Origin: Viola odorata
Taxonomy: Eukaryota > Streptophyta > Magnoliopsida > Malpighiales > Violaceae
Assembly: GCA_963691705.1 (NCBI GenBank)
Contig: OY829539.1
Location: forward strand, 5,582,501-5,646,500
DNA length: 64,000 nt
Reading direction: 5' to 3'
This document shows, in pieces, positions 1-10,044 of the stretch (within the stretch, counting starts at the first letter, position 1; each line of letters starts with the position of its first letter). Below the pieces are notes generated by a model. That model was given only the letters and a program-made list of their open reading frames with translations, did not search any database and was not told the origin of the DNA. The position numbers and the translations under genes were made by a program.

Positions 1-454
1 AAAAATTCGGTCCCCGAATTTTAATTATCCTTATCATCTTCTGAGAGTAGATAGGAGTACTTCTCTCGCATCTCATTTTCGGATTCCTAAGTAGTTTCTT
101 CATTAGAATGATCTTGCCATACTCACTTATTTAAGATAAGTTAATTACAACTAAAATTAATCAATACAGACACTGATTGACAGAACTTTAAAATGCAAGA
201 ATAACTTATTTAGGACACAAAAGTACTATACCCCACTGATACGGAACAACTAACTCAAGCCAAGTAACCTCTCCTAAACAGTATGAACCTTTTCAAAATT
301 CAAATTAGTTTCAGGATTCTTAACCTCTTTTGTCTAGGACAGTAACAGTTACAAACTAAGTTATACCTTGGTTTGTCTTAAACTCAACTATACATGCAAA
401 CACATTCTTTAATAATTTTCATTTTATGCATAATTAGCTCTTACTTTTTTCATA
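1..454. other. AT-rich spacer, no gene recognised
   Basis: I see no protein family, RNA gene or repeat structure here. A 71-codon open frame at 394-609 runs into the inverted repeat that starts at 455 and has no coding signature. The last nine bases (446-454) are the likely left target duplication of the element at 455-1561. Confidence 0.5.
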
Positions 455-1561
455 GGGTAAAAGATAGATTGGCATCCAACTTTTACAAGAAAAGACAGAT
501 TGGCACCCAATTAAAACAATTGATAAATTTTCCACCCAAGCTTTCTTCGTTAGACAATTTAGCACCCAACCTTTCCTCCGTTAAACAATTAAGCCGCCGT
601 GGCCGTTAAGTTTGACTAACGGCGTTAAATAAATGACACGTGACCGTTATCGGCTGACGTGGCACCATATCTGCCACGTCAGCATTTAAAAAAATATAAA
701 ATTGTAAAAATAGGGAGAAAATCTTTAAAATTTTATAAAAAATCCAGAAAAATAAAAAAAAATCAGAAAAAATATATAAACTTTTTAAAAAAATAAGAAA
801 ATATAAAAAAATTCAGAAAAATATAAAAAAATCTAGAAAAAATATAATGTAAACAAATATGTGTTTTAAAAATTATAAATAAAAAATAGGAAATACAAAC
901 CAATAGAATTTTTAAAAAAAAAATTAGACACTCCGTAGAGTGTAAAAATAAAATATTTTCAAATATTTTATTATAATTTTTATTAAAATATCTTAAAAAT
1001 AGAAAAATATAAGAAGAAAAAAAGAAAAAAGAAAAAACACACTCCGTATAGATACTAGAAATGCTAACTTCACCCCTCCACACCTCATTTTTTTAGTTTC
1101 TCTTTTAGGATAGTGAGTTTGTTGAAGGAATTGAAAAACAAAGTGATAAAGATTTTGTCCATTTTTTTAAAAATCCTATTGGTTTGAATTTTCTATATTT
1201 TTTTACATTATAATTTTTCCTCTTTTTATTTTTTCCATATTTTTCTGGATTTTTTTATATTTTTCTGAATTTTTTTGTAAAATTTTAAAGATTTTCTCCC
1301 TATTTTTACAATTTTATATTTTTTTAAATGCTGCCACGTCAGCAGATATGGTGTCACGTCAGCAGATAACGGTCACGTGTCATTTATTTAACGCCGTTAG
1401 TCAAACTTAACGGCCACGGTGGCTTAATTATCTAACGGAGGAAAGGTTGGGTGCTAAATTGTCTAACGGAGAAAGCTTGGGTGGCAAATTTGTCAATTGT
1501 TTTAATTGGGTGTCAATCTGTCTTTTCTTGTAAAAACTGGGTGTCAATCTGTCTTTTGCCC
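455..1561. mobile_element. MULE-like non-autonomous element with long terminal inverted repeats
   Basis: The left arm (about 455-925) and the right arm (about 1165-1561) are inverted copies of each other over roughly 400 bases. Landmarks repeated on both sides include the GGG[T/C]AAAAGA ends, the tract reading 'taacggcgttaaataaatgacacg' in part, the GCCACGTCAGCA block and a long A/T-rich tract. The flanking nonamers are TTTTTCATA (446-454) and TTCTTCGTA (1562-1570), which match at 7 of 9 positions. A 9-bp duplication is typical of Mutator-like elements. The interior (about 925-1165) codes for nothing recognisable, so no transposase is present. A Phe-rich open frame on the minus strand at 763-1083 is a product of the poly-A/T arms. 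I infer MULE from arm length and duplication size; another TIR superfamily is possible. Confidence 0.65.
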
Positions 1562-1570
1562 TTCTTCGTA

Positions 1571-2809
1571 ACAAATGTAGCTTGTATCCTTTGATTTCCA
1601 GCCATATATTTTTCATGTAATTCTAGTCTAATAGGGGCAAGTTACGTTTGTTTCAAAACACATAACTTACGTGTAAGAAGGGTAAGAGGGGTAAGAGCAA
1701 GAGGCACTGCGTTTCTGATCAAATCAACAACCTGCACAAAAAGGAACAATGCTATGAGGCAAAACCACTTACGTGCAGCTAATAGAACCATTTGAAACAT
1801 GTCTAGAACCAAACTTAACTATTCTCAATTCAAATCACCACCTCAAAGAACTGCTAAAATTAGGCGGAAAATCAAAAACTAAACTGAGGACCCATGCCAA
1901 TACACAGATGGATTCCGAAAGCCTCAAGGCAGTATATTAGTCCCTTAATTTTTCATAAGCTCCAGACCTTAAAAAGTCAATCACATTGTAACACGAAAAG
2001 TCTTAACAGTCGAGGCATCGATAAATTTAACCAAGGCCAAGAATGTTTCACACACATCGTTCATCTAATGCCACCAATTCAATTATAATAATGTCCAAAG
2101 TATGCCACAAAGAGCATAAACCAATAGCAATGATCAACAAACAAATGTAAGTGCAACCGAGCTATGACAAGACTCCAGAATTGGTGTCCAAACCTATGGA
2201 AGTTGCCGTTGACGGTCTAGTATAGCTGTTGCCCATATTCTATGGTTATGCAGGTAACTAGAAACATGTGATTGCATTCATGGAAGAAGCATACATATAA
2301 TATATATCTCCATTTTCTTATCCATTTTCAGGAGTGATCCTAGAAACCAAGTTTCCATACATGTGCAAAATAAAATCCAAAAAACAATGGAAAGGATAAG
2401 AAACAGTAATTTATTAGTACCTACAGTAGCAAGAAAATTAGAAAAGCAAGCAGATGAAATTGAAAACAAATCACCACAAACAGACGAGAAAATGGACTCA
2501 GTATTAAGATCGATTAAGGAATTGAAAAATGCCGCGTTCAATTAGTTAGCAAGCAATCATGAAAAATATGAGTAAAAAATTAAAGGGCAGATCTAAAACA
2601 AAAGCTCGTTGTTTCTTTTATGTATTTGTGTTTCTTTCCTTAAACCTTTTGGTGTGTGTACACAGTCATACTCATGAAGCAAATTATACAGACAAGGTCC
2701 ACGCACGTCCCTCTCAACCAGTAATTCTTTCTTTTTCCTCTCTTCTATAGTAATACGTAATGAAAAAAATTAAAAAGGAAGAGGGGACGCAAAGGTGATT
2801 AGTAATTAC
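1571..2809. other. Spacer, no gene recognised
   Basis: There are only short open frames. One at 2363-2545 (plus) reads as a charged, possibly coiled-coil stretch ending in KELKNAAFN, but I find no partner exons and no recognisable family. I looked here on the minus strand for the second exon of the calcium-uniporter remnant at 2810-3003 and did not find it. Confidence 0.4.
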
Positions 2810-3003
2810 CTTGTGAGGATGAAGGTAGACCTTGTCGCGGAAGAGGAGGACAACGCCGGCGTCGTCGAGGAGGCGGGCGAAGGCGGCGGCAGAAGGAGGA
2901 TGCTGCTACTCCTCCTCCACACAGGCGGCGCCGGGGCTTCCGCCGTTGATAGAGCCTGCTTCAAAACACTAGTACTACCACCACACCACAATCTCCTCCA
3001 CAC
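2810..3003 (-). pseudogene. Remnant of a mitochondrial calcium uniporter (MCU) first exon
   Basis: On the minus strand, bases about 2883-2810 translate as [20 protein letters not shown] followed by VYLHPHK. They end exactly at a GT splice donor (AAG|GTAATT). This is the signature that closes exon 1 in plant MCU proteins, the channel subunits of the mitochondrial inner-membrane calcium uniporter. Just upstream in that frame is a TAG stop. The sequence before it, in another frame, reads like a short basic presequence (WRRLWCGG...). That suggests a presequence fused to the exon end by a deletion that removed most of the N-terminal domain. The downstream exon with the transmembrane helices was not found. 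I read this as a dead gene fragment; capture by a transposon is possible. Confidence 0.6.
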
Positions 3004-3452
3004 ACACCAATAATGCGGATCATTTCCCGGTTATGACCACCCACCCATTTTGACCATCCACGTTGCACTTCATCCAAGCCACTGCTCGCACGTGCCACCT
3101 TTCCCTCTTCATAGTTTGATTATTCACACCTTAGTATTTTAGGTATCCGATAGATAGATCGATCGCAATGACGTTATATGGCATAATGGCCGTATCAGAG
3201 AACACGGTCCAGTCAGAGCCAACTTCCTCTCAAATCAAATCCTTCATTATACTACCCATCACTAATTCCATCCGATTCATCTCTCAAACTTTCCAACAAA
3301 AACTATCTCACCAATCTGGGTCTTTCTGGATTTGTTAATGGCATAAGTCCTTGTCCTCCCTCCACCATTGCTGTTACTGCATCCAGATTACATGTTATGA
3401 ATTCAACAAGATAATCTCATCATCTCGACTCTTCGATCCTCTATGTTCGAAG
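3004..3452. other. Spacer, no gene recognised
   Basis: This is the unique sequence into which the outer copia element inserted. Its last five bases, CGAAG (3448-3452), are the left target-site duplication. I see no gene in it. Confidence 0.5.
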
Positions 3453-3661
3453 TGTTAGAGTTAGTTGCTTATTTTTTCTGTTTCAAATAACCTATTCAAT
3501 AGGATTGACCTGTTCTTCCGTAGAGATATCCATGCCATAGTCATGGATCCTTATTTTACTCAGTTTCTGTTTTTGTACTGGCTATATATAAAGCCATCTA
3601 TTCCATTCAATAAATCAAGCTTTAAGAGCTACATCAGTATTGGTATATCTGAGTTTTAACA
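3453..3661 (+). repeat. 5' LTR of copia element A
   Basis: This 209-base LTR has TG...CA ends. A TATA-like motif (GGCTATATATAAAGCC, about 3579-3594) lies upstream of an AATAAA-like signal near 3609. A primer-binding site starts immediately after the LTR (GTGGTAGCGGAGCC, 3662-3675). That site resembles the usual initiator-Met site TGGTATCAGAGC with two differences. Confidence 0.9.
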
Positions 3662-3784
3662 GTGGTAGCGGAGCCACTACAAAGGCTTGATTTAACAGAG
3701 AGAGTTGAGTGAAAACACAGAGGTTGAGTGAAAACAACAGAGGGTTGAGTGAAAACACAGAGGGAGAAGAAACAACTACAAGAC

Positions 3785-6700
3785 ATGGCTGACGGCAATA
3801 ATTTTCTCAGTATTCCGAAATTTGATGGAGACTACGATCACTGGTCTATGCTGATGGAGAACTTGCTAAGATCAAAGGAGTACTGGAGCTTGGTGGAGCA
3901 AGGCTATGAAGAGTCTAAAACACCTGAGTCACTCACAGGAGCACAACGTAAAGCATTGGAGGAGCAATATTTGAAGGATTTGAGGGCAAAGAATTACCTG
4001 TTTCAATCTATTGACAAGAATATTTTGAAGACAATCACCAACAAAGCTACCTCCAAAGCACTTTGGGATTCGATGAAGCAGAAATATCAAGGGAATGCTC
4101 GAGTTCAACTTCAAAGGCTGCGCAGGGATTTTGAAATCTTAGAAATGCAAAATGGTGAATGCGTGAATGATTATATTTCTAGAGTCGTGTTAATTGCAAA
4201 TGACATGAGAGGAGCAGGAGAGATCATGGAGGATGGACATATTGTTGAGAAAATTTTACGCACACTGTCTGACAAATACAATTACATTGTATGCTCAATC
4301 GAAGAGTCCAAAGATATCAACAAGATGACAGTAGATGAGCTACACAGTTCATTGCTGGTACATGAACACAAGATAAAAAGGCAGGAAGTGATTGAACAAG
4401 CATTGAATGTTACAGGAAATAGCTCTACTCTACGAGTTGATGAGCGATTCAATGACAGAGGCAGATGGCATGGTGGATACAGAGGCAGAGGCAGAGGGAG
4501 AGGTAGAATATTCAACAAATCAACAATCGAGTGCTATCGCTGTCACAAGTTGGGACATTTCCAGTACGAATGTCCTACCTATGCAAATTATGCAGAACAT
4601 ACAGAGCTCTACGAAGAAGAAAAGATGCTGCTCATGTCATATGTGGAAATGCAAGGAGCCACACGAGATGAAGTATGGTTTCTGGACTCTGGGTGCAGTA
4701 ATCACATGAGTGGAGACAAGAAGTGGTTCACTGAGCTTGATCAATCATTTAAACATAGTGTCAAGCTAGGAAACGACTCCAAATTGGCTGTTATGGGAAA
4801 AGGCAATATTCTAATGAAAATAGACAGACGACTTGTGGTCATCCCAGAGGTATTTTACATTCCTGATCTCAAATCAAACCTACTTAGCATTGGTCAGCTT
4901 CAAGAACGAAGTCTATCTATATTGATCAAGAATGGATGTTGCAGCATTTATCATAATACTAGAGGCCTGATCATACGGACTATGATATCTGCAAATCGTA
5001 TGTTTGTACTCTTGGCTTCTATTCCCTTTGTCTCTACTAATGGATCGAAAGCAACTTGTTTCAATGTGACGTCTAATAATGTCACAAGTTTATGGCATCA
5101 AAGGTTCGGTCATCTTAACATGAAAGGATTGCGGACTCTTGCCTACAGGAAGATGGTTCAAGGCCTACCAATATTGAAGAGTCAATCCAAGGTGTGCACC
5201 ATATGCATGACAGGAAAGCAGCAACGTGATCCATTTCCAAAGAAAAGCACTTGGAGAGCATCCAAACCTCTACAACTCATTCACTCAGACATATGTGGTG
5301 CAATTACTCCTGAATCTCACAGTCATAAGAGGTATATCATTACCTTTATCGATGATTATAGTCGAAAAATGTGGTCCTACTTTCTGCATGCTAAGTCTGA
5401 AGCTTTTGATACATTCAAAAGGTTCAAGTCATCAGTTGAGAAGGCAACCGGATACAACATAATATGCTTGCACACCGACAGAGGGGGAGAGTTCACTTCA
5501 TCAGAGTTCAATGACTATTGTAGCACCAATGGAATTGCAAGGCAGCTCACTGCATCTTACTCACCACAGCAGAACGGAGTTGCGGAAAGAAAAAATCGAA
5601 CCTTGATGAATATGGTGAGATGTATGTTGGCAGCACGAGATGTTCCAAAGGAGTATTGGCCGGAAGCAGCAAACTTGGCTACTTATGTTCTTAACAGATG
5701 TCCAACCTCAACATTACCAAACATGACACCTGAAGAAGTGTGGAAGGAAAGAAAACCATCAGTGGAACATCTCAAAGTTTTTGGATGCATAGGACATGTT
5801 CATATTCCTGATGTCACAAGGAAGAAGCTGGATGAGAAGAGCATCAAGTGCGTGTACATGGGAGTCAGTGAGGAGTCCAAAGCTTTCCGAATGTATAATC
5901 CAGAAACAAAGAAAATTATCATCAGCCGAGATGTAGTTTTTGATGAAATGGAAAAATGGGATTGGAAGAAGTCAGGAGAGACTAATTCTCCTGATCTTAT
6001 GTGCAAAGAAAATGAAGATAATAAAGATTCAAAAGCTGACAATTCAGCAGATCATGATCAGGAAGAAGAAGTTATAGCAGATGAGAGAATCAATGTTCCT
6101 GAAAGGAGAAGAAGAAGGCAACCAGTATGGATGAGAGATTATGAGTCTGGAGCCGGATTGTCAGAAGAAGAAGAAGAAGAAGGAGTGGAGCAGCTCACCC
6201 AAGAGATGCAGCAACTTGCTATGTTTGTGTCAAATGATCCTACCACCTTTGAGGAAGCAGCCAAAAGTCAAGTATGGAGGGATGCAATGGAGTGCGAGAT
6301 TGCAGCAATTGAGAAGAATGGAACATGGGAATTAACAGATCTGCCAATCGGAGCAAAGAAGATTGGTGTTAAGTGGGTATTTAAGACCAAAATGAATGAA
6401 AAAGGAGAAGTAGACAAATGTAAAGCTCGTCTTGTGGCGAAGGGGTATGCTCAATAAGCTGGAATTGATTATACTGAGGTACTCGCACCTGTCGCAAGAT
6501 GGGATACCATTCGACTAACTTTGTCAATTGCAGCTAGTCGAGGATGGAAAATTTATCAACTCGATGTCAAGAGTGCATTCTTACATGGAGAGATAGCAGA
6601 GGAAGTATATGTGGAACAACCAAAGGGATATGAGGTGACCGGTGAAGAAGGCAAAGTGTATAAACTAAAGAAAGCTCTTTATGGACTTAAACAAGCCCCT

Positions 6701-7468
6701 CGAGCATGGTTCAGAAAGATAGAATCATACTTTGTCAAGGAAGGTTTTGAACGAAGCACAAGCGATCACACTTTGTTTACAAAGAAGGAAGGGGGAAGAG
6801 ATGTTCTTATTGTGAACTTGTATGTGGATGACCTCATTTTTACAGGAAATAGTGAAAAAATGTTTGAAGAATTCAAGAGCTCAATGAAAAGGGAATTTGA
6901 GATGACTGATATGGGATGCATGAGATATTTTCTTGGTGTGGAAGTCACACAGACTTTAAATGGCATTTTCATATGTCAGAGAAAGTATGCCAATGAAGTA
7001 CTGGAAAGATTTGGGTTACAAAACTGCTCATCTGTCAAAAATCCAATTGTTCCAGGTTGCAAGCTGACAAAGGATGCTGAAGGTTTGAAGGTTGATGCTA
7101 CTGTATATAAGCAAATGGTGGGAAGTCTTATGTACTTAACTGTTACTAGGCCGGACCTGATGTACGTTGTAAGTCTGGTGGCTCGTTTCATGGAATCTCC
7201 AACGACTATGCATCAACAAGCTGTGAAAAGAATCTTGCGCTACCTGAGAGGAACCACTAAATTGGGGTTGTTTTACAAAAGAGAAGGAGGAGAGAATTTA
7301 ATAGCTTTCTGTGACAGTGACTATGCTGGAGACCTTGAAGATCGAAAAAGTACATCAGGTTATATTTTTAAGATATCAAATGGATTAGTTGCTTGGAGTT
7401 CTAAGAAGCAGCCTGTGGTTTCACTATCCACCACTGAAGCTGAATTTATCTCTGCAGCAGCTTGTGCT
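3785..7468 (+). pseudogene. Copia element A gag-pol polyprotein, 5' portion (nonsense-mutated and interrupted)
   Basis: The frame opens at ATG 3785 (MADGNNFLSIPKFDG...). Visible domains are: a UBN2/DUF4219-type gag; a CCHC zinc knuckle (CYRCHKLGHFQYEC); a retropepsin active site (FLDSGCSNHM); the integrase zinc-binding HH-CC region and DDE core (HSDICG, HTDRGGEF, PQQNGVAERKN); and reverse transcriptase (QLDVKSAFLHG, YVDDLIF). RNase H begins (CDSDYAGD, STTEAEF) and is then cut. An in-frame TAA at 6455-6457 replaces a Gln codon in the conserved GYAQ-Q-AGIDY region at the start of RT, with no frame change. The reading frame stops where element B enters at 7469. Any upstream extension from the GTG at 3749 is probably not used. 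Confidence 0.92.
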
Positions 7469-7760
7469 TATTAGCCCAAGGGGTATTCGAACCTATTTTG
7501 ATAATGTATAACACACAAATTAATTAGTCTACTAATTCAATTTTAAGTGAGAATGTATTTTCAGTTTGCGATCAAGACTTTAAGAAAGCAACAATTCATC
7601 AAATCGCAAGCGTGAAGATCAAGTGTTTTTGAGCTTATTCTTGTAAGTATGATTTCACTCTAACACTTGATTTATGTTCTAGTACCTCAAGAATTTAGTG
7701 TCAAAAGGTTTTGGGTCAAAACAAGTTTTGAAATACGTTTTAAGGATTTCAAATCAGACC

Positions 7761-8054
7761 TTAAACGTGAATCACGGTTATGGCCAAACGTGAATCACGG
7801 TTTGCAATTTCAGCTAACCGTGATCACGGTAAGCCTTACCGTGAATCACGGTTAAGGATATCAAAGTCGATTTTTTTCATCCGAAGGTAGCGTGAATCAC
7901 GTTAAGGGTGTTAACGTGATCACGGTTACGCAACCGTGATCACGGTAAGACCTAACCGTGAATCACGTCAGTATGCAACGGCTAGTTTTTCAAAAGCTGT
8001 AGGAGCTCGTCCTAACCGTGAATCACGGTTGTTCCTAACCGTGATCACGGTTAG
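7761..8054 (+). promoter_or_regulatory. Array of ten (imperfect) palindromes in U3 of element B
   Basis: Ten copies of the motif CCGTGATCACGG or its odd-length form CCGTGAATCACGG occur in under 300 bases, several with flanking AA/TT extending the symmetry. The copy at 8035-8054 is a perfect 20-base palindrome. The array ends about 90 bases upstream of the TATA box, which fits an enhancer or a protein-dimer binding array. It is repeated in the 3' LTR at about 14181-14471. The function is inferred. Confidence 0.7.
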
Positions 8055-8144
8055 AAGCAGACAAGTTCCAACAGTCACTTTGTCCACTTAAAACGGTCAT
8101 TTTTGTTCCCATACCCTCTTGTCCGATTCTTCCTCTATCAAAGA

Positions 8145-8154
8145 CTATAAATAC
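8145..8154 (+). promoter_or_regulatory. TATA box of element B 5' LTR
   Basis: CTATAAATAC lies downstream of the palindrome array and upstream of the probable R region. The same motif sits in the 3' LTR near 14562. The transcript start would be expected about 30 bases downstream. Confidence 0.6.
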
Positions 8155-8866
8155 TCATCCTAGATGAGTAGAACATAAGGAAGAACAAGAGAAAAACTTA
8201 AGAAACCTTCAAACACATTTTTACATTTTACAAGCTCACTCAAATCAGATTTTCACAAAGCAAGTGTTCTAAAAACGATTTTATCCATCTTGCTTCATCT
8301 TGTCAAGCTTGTCTTCTGGGTTCTTCTTGAGGTAACTTTGAATATTTATTGGTGTTGGCTTGGAATCATATATTCATATATTTTGTACACCAATTTGTTT
8401 GTTGCATTTTGATACAATTCCATTGTTAAGGTTTGAAAAGTGTACCTAACACTTTTGGGTTAAGGGTAGTGTTCTCATCCCACTGAAAGAGAACTTAGGT
8501 TTGTGGTTGAGCCCTTGAAAAGCCATAGGTTATAGTTGTGCCTTGAAAAACTATTGGTAGGTTGTTAGTGAGCCTTGGAAAACTAATTGTAAGGTTGTTG
8601 GTGAGCCCCGGAAAACCAAATTGTAAGGTTGTTGAGCTGAACCCGTAAAAGCTCTAGTGAATAGCAAGGATTGCATTCAGAAATCCTAAGAGGAGGACTC
8701 TTAGGTAGTGGAGTACAATTCAGTTGTGAATTGGAACCACTATACTTCTTGTGTTGTGCTTTCCTTCCTTCCCTTGTGTGCAGAAAGTTTGAAGATTTGA
8801 AAAGGACTTAAAAGGGACTATTCACCCCCCCCCCCCCCCCCCTCTAGTCCATATATTGATTTATCA

Positions 8867-8882
8867 ATTGGTAGCGGAGCGA
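8867..8882 (+). other. Primer-binding site of element B
   Basis: ATTGGTAGCGGAGCGA directly follows the LTR end. The core TGGTAGCGGAGC differs at two positions from the usual initiator-Met tRNA site TGGTATCAGAGC. The same variant core is present in element A. Confidence 0.6.
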
Positions 8883-8928
8883 GGTCACTTGGAACAAGGC
8901 TTAACAACCTCAAGTGCAAGAATTAGAT

Positions 8929-10044
8929 ATGGCAAAAGAGGGTGCTGTGCGCAACAATTCACTATATCTTGACAGCAACAATTTCCGACATTGGAAGAGA
9001 AGGTTGAGAACCTTTCTTGGTGTTCAAGACAACGCATCTCTTGCTCTCTTCACCGGTACTGTTCGTGAGTTCGTAAATTCGGATTCAAGACAGAAGCAGT
9101 GGAGAAGTACATGTGAACACTCTTCCGGGCTCAAAAGACAAGGAAATTGTGGAGCATATCAAAGGAGTTCTTCACCGACTTCCACCTCATCCAGCGAATG
9201 CAAAGATATGTGTCTTATGGCTCATGGGGAAAGCGATGATGAGGTTAGTAATTCTTCTAGTGATGAACGTGACTATGATGATTTGCAAGAAGCTTTTAAT
9301 GAACTTGCTGAACATTTTAGTAAAGCTAATAAGAAGAATACTAGACTTGCTAAAGAACTAGAGAGCATTAAGAATGATATCAGCAAGTTAGAAAAGTCTA
9401 ATAAATGTTTGATTGATGAGAATAATTTTTTGACAAATGATAATGCTGATTTGAAAGGTGCTTTGGCTAAAACTAGGGATGAGAATTGTGAATTAGAAGA
9501 GTTAAACAAAGGTTTAACAATGGAGAATAAATTGCTTGATAATGCTAAAGGAAAGGCCATTGATAAAAACTCTACTTGTAATGATTGTGCAAAATCTACC
9601 AAAGAAGTAATAGAGTTAAAAGATAAGATCAAGCATCTTGAGATTACTCTAGATAAGTTTGTCAAGAGTAAGAAAAGTCACCATGATTGCATAAATGATC
9701 TCAAGAGAGAAGGTGACATGAGAGGCATTGGCTTTAAACATTCTTCATGTGAAAAGAATTTCAAAAATTCCTTTGTTAAAGCTAGGTCTTCCAATTATCA
9801 TGCTAGCTCTTCTTATTGCCATGGTAGCTCTTCAAATTGGCATGATAATTCATCAAATTTTGTTCACAAACATTCACATGATAAACCTAGATATAAATGT
9901 AGCTTTTGCAACAAATTTGGACACTTATCCTATTTTTGCTACATTAGAAGGGGGCTTGTGAACACAAGACATATTTGGGTACCTAAAGGTACATTTGAAA
10001 ATGAATTTGGACCCAAAAAGTTTTGGGTTCCAAGGACTAACTGA
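8929..10044 (+). pseudogene. Element B gag with a large internal deletion
   Basis: The frame from ATG 8929 gives 371 codons. The N-terminus (MAKEGAVRNNSLYLDSNNF...) is typical, but after about 40 residues the text jumps to unrelated sequence and then to the coiled-coil half. The central gag core found in this lineage is missing; gag of SIRE-like elements is usually much longer. The second half is a strong coiled coil (about residues 115-245), followed by a Ser/His-rich stretch, a CCHC knuckle (CSFCNKFGHLSYFC) and the end motif FWVPRTN. It stops at TGA 10042-10044, in the same frame as pol. Confidence 0.85.

Larger units (their letters stand above)
7469..8866 (+). repeat. 5' LTR of copia element B
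   Basis: This 1398-base LTR ends in ...TTTATCA. It begins TATTAGCCC whereas the 3' LTR begins TGTTAGCCC, so the terminal TG has mutated here. U3 carries an array of palindromes (7761-8054) and a TATA box near 8145. Near the 3' end are near-repeats of about 33 bases (about 8480-8660; units like GAGCC..GGAAAAC..AATTGTAAGGTTGTTG) and a run of 18 C (8825-8842). Confidence 0.93.

Noticed and set aside
763..1083. 106-codon minus-strand open frame, Phe-rich
   Set aside because: It is read from the poly-A/T inverted-repeat arm of the MULE-like element; composition artefact.
7761..8054. Repeated short units resembling a CRISPR-type array
   Set aside because: Eukaryotic LTR context, irregular spacing, repeats themselves palindromic with no unique spacers; it is a U3 array.
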